Source: Sipunculus nudus (Eukaryota; Annelida; Sipuncula; Golfingiida; Sipunculidae). Taken from it: 64,000 bases of DNA. Below the pieces are notes generated by a model that saw nothing but the letters and a program-made list of their open reading frames with translations, searched no databases and was not told the origin of the DNA. How positions within the stretch are numbered: position 1 is the stretch's first letter; every line of letters starts with the position of its first letter. The DNA is taken from NCBI GenBank assembly GCA_026874595.1, contig CM049308.1, forward strand, positions 44,465,327-44,529,326. The letters run 5' to 3'. Both the position numbers and the translations under genes were made by a program. Positions 58,789 through 64,000 of this stretch are shown here, piece by piece.

Positions 58789-59640
58789 CAGTGGCGGATC
58801 CAGAAGGGGCGCCTCCGGCGCGCGGTTCCCCTTTGAGCTGCAATATCTCTCGTTTTACCTAATTTCCCGATATTCGTGATAATTTTCATTTTTCAAATTT
58901 CTTTATATTAATTAGCAATTAGATTTTATTTAATTTATCTGCAGTTTATTACTTTCAAACTCATTAGTTTGGGATGAGGTTATTTATGACCAGCTGCAGA
59001 ACAACTGCAGGCAACTAGAATCTGGTTGGGATCGACCGTGAACAATATCACGGCCCCTCTGGTGATACCGGTAACTGAACTCGCGGTCTGTGCTCGTATA
59101 GGAGTCCTGTGTGCTGTCGGGACCAAGGACCCCGGATAATGCAATGTTTAACATTAGGCTTCAACATAACAGTGATTCACTCTGAGCATTATATTTAAAA
59201 GATAATATTTTATAAATGTAAATGCGCCTTTGCGCCATTGACTTTAACATGTTGAAAACGATTGAAATTTTATATCGTAATTTTGAAGAAACATAAATAT
59301 GAAACTTTGAACCTCTCTACAGTTTGACTACATAACGCAAAGAAAAAAGGGATCAGTTTTACAGGAACAGAAAATCCTCATTTTTATTGTGAAAATTGCC
59401 TCACAATGTCCTCTTTACAGTGCATTAAACAAAATCCCAATATGTGAGGGGGTATCCTCCTCCTATACCCTCTCCATGTACGTGTAAGTAATCTAAATGA
59501 CACCATGGTTCATTCTTGAAAATAAAAAAAGCTATAGTTTCATACACAAAATTATATAACGTATAGTAATAATAATAATAATTCTATGTACCCACACATG
59601 CATATTAGCATCGGTTTTCGAATTTCTGGATCCGCCACTC
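58789..59640 (+). mobile_element. Inner hAT-type MITE
   Basis: Inverted ends AGTGGCGGATCCAGA at the left and its complement TCTGGATCCGCCACT at the right. The CAGTGGCGGATCC start is characteristic of hAT MITEs. No clear target duplication. A worn relative is at 32,016-32,650. It lies wholly inside the 58,632-59,682 element. Confidence 0.75.
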
Positions 59641-60257
59641 ATCATTGCCCCCTTCCCTCCCTAAATCCTGGCTACGCCCCTGATCAACAAACGTTTCACA
59701 TTGTCCACTGATCGCTCACCAAAAAATTGAACTTTATTTACAGCCAAAAATTGTGAGGCCATGGTGGTGCCCAGAGTAAACAGGGAAAATTGGAGTATGA
59801 TGAGGAGAGATATCAGAAGCTTAGAGATGGGAAATTCTCAGAAATACAGAAATCTATCATAAAAGCCTTTCGAATACTGTCTAATTTGGCCGAAACACTG
59901 ATCTCATCAGGGAAAAAAAAGAGCCACTCAGACAGGCAGTGGATGCCATAGCATTGCTTGGCAATTCTTCAATGACTTTGTCTATGAAGCGTAAAAACTT
60001 CAGTAAACCTGCAGGATTGTGCGGGATGAATACAGCTCCCTCTCAACTCTTATTGGAGAGGATCTCCAGAAAGACGTGAGAGATGTAAAACAAGCCAATC
60101 ATGTTGCAAAGGACAGTTTCCAGTCATAAAACGGGTGGCAGGGGGCCAAAGGCAAGCACTGGATCAAGAAACACCAGAGGCAGCACAGCCCCCAGAAACA
60201 CTGGAAGAAAAATGAGGATGAGAAGCATTAAGTAACCGCTCAAGCACCTCTCCAGAA

Positions 60258-61405
60258 AAAGGTAGGCCAGCTGATTTCTATTCAAGAAAATGTTTTTCCT
60301 TTGAACAATTACCTGCATATATAAAACAGAAAAACTTTTTTATCGGTGGCAGACTTTCACATTTTGTGAATGAATGGGAAAACCTTACTTCAGATAGAGA
60401 AATTCAGAGCATTGTGCATGGTTATGAAATTGACTTTGAAACAGAACCTGTTCAAAAATCTTGGCCTAAACCTATACAATTAAATAGCAATGAAACAATT
60501 GCTATGGATAAAGAAATTCATAAATTGTTAGAGAAGAAAGTCATTACTATTTGTGCACATGAAAAAGGAGAATTTATATCCAATGTTTCCTACGGAGAAA
60601 GAGTGCATGATGGCATCTCATACAGGATGATTTTGAATTTAAGCCGCCTCAACAAATTTGTGAATTATCGCCATTTTAAAATGGATTCTGTATTTCATGC
60701 TATTCGCATGATGAGGCAAGGTTGTTACATGGCAGCTATTGATTTGAAAGACGCATATTATTCTGTAAAGATTGCAGAGGAACATCAGAAATACCTGAAT
60801 TTTGTTCTGGAATTGAAAACTCTATAAGTTTGTAGCTATGCCTCAAGGTCTAACTTATACACCACTGATATTTACAAAACTGTGCAAAGTGCATGGTTTT
60901 CTCTGAACTACGTAAGCAAGGTTTCTTATCGGTGGGCTACATTGATGATAGCTATCTTCAAGGGTGTGATTATCAGGAATGCACAGAAAATATTAAGGCT
61001 ACTGTTATGCCGTTTGACAGACTTGGGTTCATTGTCCCCCCTGAGAAATCAGTTTTTCTACCTACTCAGTGTATTACTTTTTGGGGGATTTGTACTCAGG
61101 TCTGTTAATATGTCAGTGTCTCTAACAAATGAAAAATAAAAAAGAATATCTGAAGCCTTTCACAGATTAGGTAGGGCTTCTTTTCCTACTATTAGAGAAG
61201 TTGCGAAAGTTATTGGGCTGTTAGAATCCAGTTTTTCAGCAGTGCCTCACGGGCCACTTTTTAACAGACAAATAGAAAATGCAAAAAAATAGCTGCTCTT
61301 AAAGATGCAAAAGGGGATTTCGACAAACATATGCCGCTTTCTGGGAAATCTATTAAAAATTTAGAGTGGTGGTCAGCTAATATCGATCAGTCATACACCT
61401 CGTTC
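60258..61405 (+). pseudogene. DIRS-type reverse transcriptase, frameshifted
   Basis: Reverse transcriptase of a tyrosine-recombinase-type (DIRS-like) retroelement; in live elements it copies the RNA into DNA. The frame is open from about 60,258 (PADFYSRKCFSFEQLPAYI) to a stop at 60,827. It contains the palm-entry region EIHKLLEKKVI, RMILNLSRLNKFVNYRHFKM and IDLKDAYYSVKIAEEHQKYL, a strong DIRS-type signature. It shifts near 60,815 (KLYKFVAMPQGLTYTPLIF) and again near 60,895 (FSELRKQGFLSVGYIDDSYL), where YIDD is the catalytic motif, then FDRLGFIVPPEKSVFLPTQC. Later segments (SEAFHRLGRASFPTIREVAK, VIGLLESSFSAVPHGPLFN, KSIKNLEWWSANI) run to the start of the RNase H region (MTDAR), where the element breaks off. 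No tyrosine recombinase follows. Several stops and shifts: a pseudogene. Confidence 0.85.
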
Positions 61406-61454
61406 AGATGACAGATGCCCGTCACCCATGTAGAACTATAACTCGTATCAGATT

Positions 61455-62453
61455 GATGTACCTGCTCTGGGAAGATATCGCATAAAGTTGTCGGTTATGC
61501 TCATGTAACAAGGAAGGAGGATACCTGTACAGAAAGGCATGAACGTATCGGTGTTGAGAAACTGTTTGATTATTTCAAGCAAAGGAATATAAAAGTTGGC
61601 AACATAGCTCATGACAGGAACCTTTCTGTGAATAAATATATAAAAGAAAATAAAAAAAGAAAAAGAAACACAAAACACAAATGAGAAATGGCATGCTGCC
61701 AAGCCAGTGGTAGCGGGTATCAGCAAGATCTCTCAAGGGGCAAAGAAATGTCAAGGCCAGAAGTGGCACCCACAGCTGGCTGACAAAGGGGCTTTGCTCC
61801 GAAATCACATTTACTGGAGTATTGAAAACTGCAATGGCTGTCCGGCAACACATAGAAAAAATATCAATTCATCAATTTTACATTTTCAAAATATTCATGA
61901 CAAATGTCATCCTGATTCAAAATGCAAGGACCACCTGTATGTGCCTAGCTTCAGCATACTAAATGATCCCAAGGCCATTCAACTTTTATCGTATTTCATC
62001 CATTCCTTGACCGTGTACAAGTGTGCCATTGATTTTTTTCAAAATAAGGATACTTTCTGTATTGAAAGTTTGAACAATGCTATACGCTGCAGTACTTGGA
62101 CAAACGTGTCCATTTCAGGAATGATGAACATTACAAAATGCGCTACGGTCTTGTAATTTTAGATTGAAATGAGCAAGTATATCAAACAGACGCCTGTCAG
62201 TAGATCACAGTAGACGGAAGAAGGGGGAGAAAGTATACAAACGGAAAACCGACAGGTTTGTCAATGATCTTTGGTGTCATTTAATTACTCTGTTTAGCAG
62301 TGGACACACAGTGAAAACTCACAAAGGTGAGGAGAATTGTGACATGGATAATAGTGATCAAACAATTTGTGTGGAGGCAGAAACCGTGGAAGATGAGCTG
62401 ATTGACCAGTTTGACACTGAGGACAGTGAGGCTGAGCTGCAGTTTTATGAATA
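61455..62453 (+). pseudogene. DDE-type transposase-like protein, C-terminal part, broken
   Basis: Matches, from memory, a widespread uncharacterised transposase-like family of invertebrates and fish. Visible blocks in order: KVVGYAHVTRKEDTCTERHE; HDRNLSVNKYI, where the D could be the second catalytic acid; KWHPQLADKGALLRNHIYWS; DKCHPDSKCKD; DTFCIESLNNA, where the E could be the third acid; then, in a shifted frame, HFRNDEHYKMRYGLVILD, a stop where W is usual (LDWNE), then KKGEKVYKRKTDRFVND and an acidic tail ending in TAA at about 62,453. The N-terminal half with the first acid is missing. Lesions include an in-frame stop at about 61,682, a shift near 62,100 and the W-to-stop change. It follows the RT fragment directly on the same strand, so two unrelated elements are joined near 61,410-61,455. 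Superfamily not assigned. Confidence 0.65.
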
Positions 62454-62557
62454 AACTTATATATGTTAATTACTATGCTCTAAAACGGTTCTACCAGTCT
62501 GTGAGACAGAAAGAACGCAAATGAAAGAAGATAATACTTTCTATGTCGTGATAAGCT

Positions 62558-62561
<4 letters not shown>

Positions 62562-62592
<31 letters not shown>
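62562..62592. repeat. (AT)n microsatellite
   Basis: Direct reading. Confidence 0.95.
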
Positions 62593-62597
<5 letters not shown>

Positions 62598-62833
62598 TTT
62601 AATTAAAATCAGAGTAATATACGCTTTCGTTTGTATATACCTTCATGAGCTTGTAGTGTTCTGAGGAAATCAGTCAGTGTAAGCACACAAGGTGATAATC
62701 ATGCAAACTGATCATTATTTGAATGGATGTTTGTTAATGAAAAACATCATCAGTGTCAATGTACTCCTCTGCCAGTAATGTTTAGAATTTCTGAGCTCGC
62801 ATAGTTCTACATATTTCCTGGTTTCTTTGTGAA

Positions 62834-62835
<2 letters not shown>

Positions 62836-62878
<43 letters not shown>
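62836..62878. repeat. (AT)n microsatellite
   Basis: Direct reading; creates spurious tyrosine/isoleucine frames. Confidence 0.95.
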
Positions 62879-62881
<3 letters not shown>

Positions 62882-63295
62882 CTTTTAGTTCTATCATATG
62901 TGTCAGTGTATATATTTTTTATTTGCCAGTGGTATATATTATTTTCAAATACATGTATTGTGTACAAATATTGGAGAATATTGCAGAACTCATTCTCTTT
63001 GTAAATATACCTAAGTGCCAGTCATATCAATTAACATTTCTATATACTATATAAATATACTTGTCCAGATATCAACACACCTAAGAAAAATCAAAATAAT
63101 TCAATATTCAGTTGGTCTTCTATATTGTTTCCTCTTGTGCATCCATAAATAATAAATTTGAATTGTGTTTTGCATGTTAGCCCTGAAAATAAATGTTCAT
63201 GTGTCTTTAGAGACAATGCTTACACATATTGCATAAAGTTTGATTTCTTATGTGTATCAGAGATATTATGGTGATATTTGTTATCTTATAGGGTA

Positions 63296-63298
<3 letters not shown>

Positions 63299-63340
<42 letters not shown>
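63299..63340. repeat. (AT)n microsatellite
   Basis: Direct reading. Confidence 0.95.
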
Positions 63341-63344
<4 letters not shown>

Positions 63345-63494
63345 TACACTATGCAATATAACATATACATATACATATAAATACACCCAAAAAACTATTC
63401 CTTCAAATAAAATTGCCAATAAACAATATATACCTCTTCATTATTTTATGCATAGTTTGGTGAATAGTTTCCAATATATTGCTTTGTGTAGGTT

Positions 63495-63496
<2 letters not shown>

Positions 63497-63537
<41 letters not shown>

Positions 63538-63541
63538 GAGC
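63497..63541. repeat. (AG)n microsatellite
   Basis: GA/AG dinucleotides with one 'ggg' interruption. Confidence 0.95.
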
Positions 63542-63590
63542 GTATGTGTTTGTCTGTGTGAGTCAGAGAGAGAATGATATATATATTGTC

Positions 63591-64000
63591 AGGGGTTGCC
63601 GACTCGCAGGTTCTCTCATGAAAACTCGAACTCCAGACAGACGTTAAGACGATGTTTTTAATCAATATATTAAAGCCGTACAGGTTCGCACCATGCACAT
63701 ACACTAAAATATATTAAAACAGCAGGCTACTGGAGGCTGACTACCAGGTGCCCTCCCTCAATACTTATACTATCCAGAGGCCCGAGTGAGGACCTGAACG
63801 AAACAAGGGCTACAAGGCTGATGCTGGTACCGTTATCTGTCCACTACATAGTAAATGTGTGTTTCCTGTCTGCTCTTAAAATGCCTATTAAGCAAAGACT
63901 ATTATAATTTCAACAATAAATATTACCTTCCCAGATTACTCAAGGAACACTTAATCAGTGATACTAATTGTGACGTAATCACGAATTAGGGTTAAATAGT
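63591..64000. other. Less AT-rich edge, possible start of another element
   Basis: From 'tgtcaggggttgccgactcg' the base composition changes and the sequence looks unlike the neighbouring spacer. It could be an end of an element that continues beyond the window, but no partner end is available. Confidence 0.2.

Larger units (their letters stand above)
58632..59682. mobile_element. Outer hAT-type MITE inside the gag-like frame
   Basis: Inverted ends CAGGGGCGTAGCCA (58,632) and TGGCTACGCCCCTG (to 59,682). The direct duplication ATCAAC lies at 58,626-58,631 and 59,683-59,688. CAGGGGCG ends are typical of hAT non-autonomous elements; the visible duplication is 6 bp rather than the usual 8. G and C homopolymers lie just inside the left end. 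A second hAT-like MITE is nested in it. Confidence 0.85.
58219..60129 (+). pseudogene. DIRS-type retroelement ORF1 (gag-like), broken
   Basis: A decayed structural protein of a DIRS-type retroelement. The likely start is ATG at 58,219, reading MEDSD then a stop. The frame continues as DESDMNILDLMKLLNNN, shifts near 58,335 to EAMSSLGQAYTHMGWSGPSA and SATKRKASDLSENEYEDNEE, and shifts again near 58,535 to DDILDTIEQELNDEEAVG. At 58,632 it is interrupted by nested hAT MITEs and resumes at 59,689. Downstream segments EIQKSIIKAFRILSNLAETL and LRQAVDAIALLGNSSM, then RDEYSSLSTLIGEDLQKDV and DVKQANHVAKDSFQS, match the conserved part of DIRS-like ORF1 proteins as I know them. It ends at TAA 60,127-60,129. 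At least four lesions make it non-functional. Confidence 0.75.
62454..63590. other. Microsatellite-rich spacer
   Basis: AT-rich with several dinucleotide runs; no gene recognised. Confidence 0.5.

Noticed and set aside
61448-61853. Minus-strand frames over the transposase-like region as genes
   Set aside because: Antisense shadows; the plus strand shows recognisable family blocks.

Overview
The window looks like animal nuclear DNA, most likely from a marine lophotrochozoan and probably a mollusc. It is AT-rich and gene-poor, with long (AT)n tracts. One intron-bounded bZIP exon is present. The rest is crowded with non-autonomous repeats: tandem cores capped by a terminal hairpin, similar in layout to the 'pearl'/HINE (Helentron-like) elements described from bivalves. 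hAT-type MITEs and a decayed DIRS-type retroelement are also present. The species call is inference. I saw no tRNA, rRNA, CRISPR or bacterial-type operon.

Layout. 1-3.4 kb is AT-rich spacer with relic repeats. 4.2-5.3 kb (minus) holds the one convincing host gene, the 3' exon of a PAR/CES-2/giant-like bZIP transcription factor. 5.9-6.4 kb has two very weak exon candidates. 7-19 kb is a series of repeats: 5' fragments of hairpin-capped elements, tandem arrays, an inverted dimer at 9.78-12.53 kb built on the palindrome GGTGGCGCCACC, and a 2.4 kb element (13.18-15.58 kb) that recurs at 26.7-29.1 and 41.3-43.7 kb. 19.2-25.3 kb is one large element with GATC-rich arrays at both ends and a MITE inserted in its left end. 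29.5-33.2 kb is another long inverted-repeat element with a hAT relic inside. 33.5-38.1 kb contains a higher-order tandem array (about 677 bp period, three nearly identical copies). 38.2-40.1 kb carries a scattered 15-bp motif and a possible small exon. 40.5-44.4 and 44.7-50.3 kb are two long elements whose inverted ends consist of short palindromes; each carries younger insertions. 51-55 kb holds two more hairpin-capped elements. 56.7-57.6 kb has a hammerhead-like tract and a third scattered-motif cluster. 58.2-62.5 kb is a DIRS-type gag and reverse transcriptase, broken by a nested pair of hAT MITEs and followed by the C-terminal part of a DDE-type transposase-like pseudogene. The last 1.5 kb is mostly microsatellite.

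The most unusual signal is a 15-bp word, GTTACGGGTGGGACA, scattered nine times through a 2,022-bp insertion at 47,643-49,664. That insertion has terminal inverted repeats and a CATGT duplication, and its empty site is visible in a related element at about 54.67 kb. Two other clusters (38.2-40.1 and 57.0-57.6 kb) carry related but distinct words (GTGACGGAGTTGACA and TGTAACGGTGTTGAA). They may be transposase-binding arrays, or a dispersed motif class I do not recognise.
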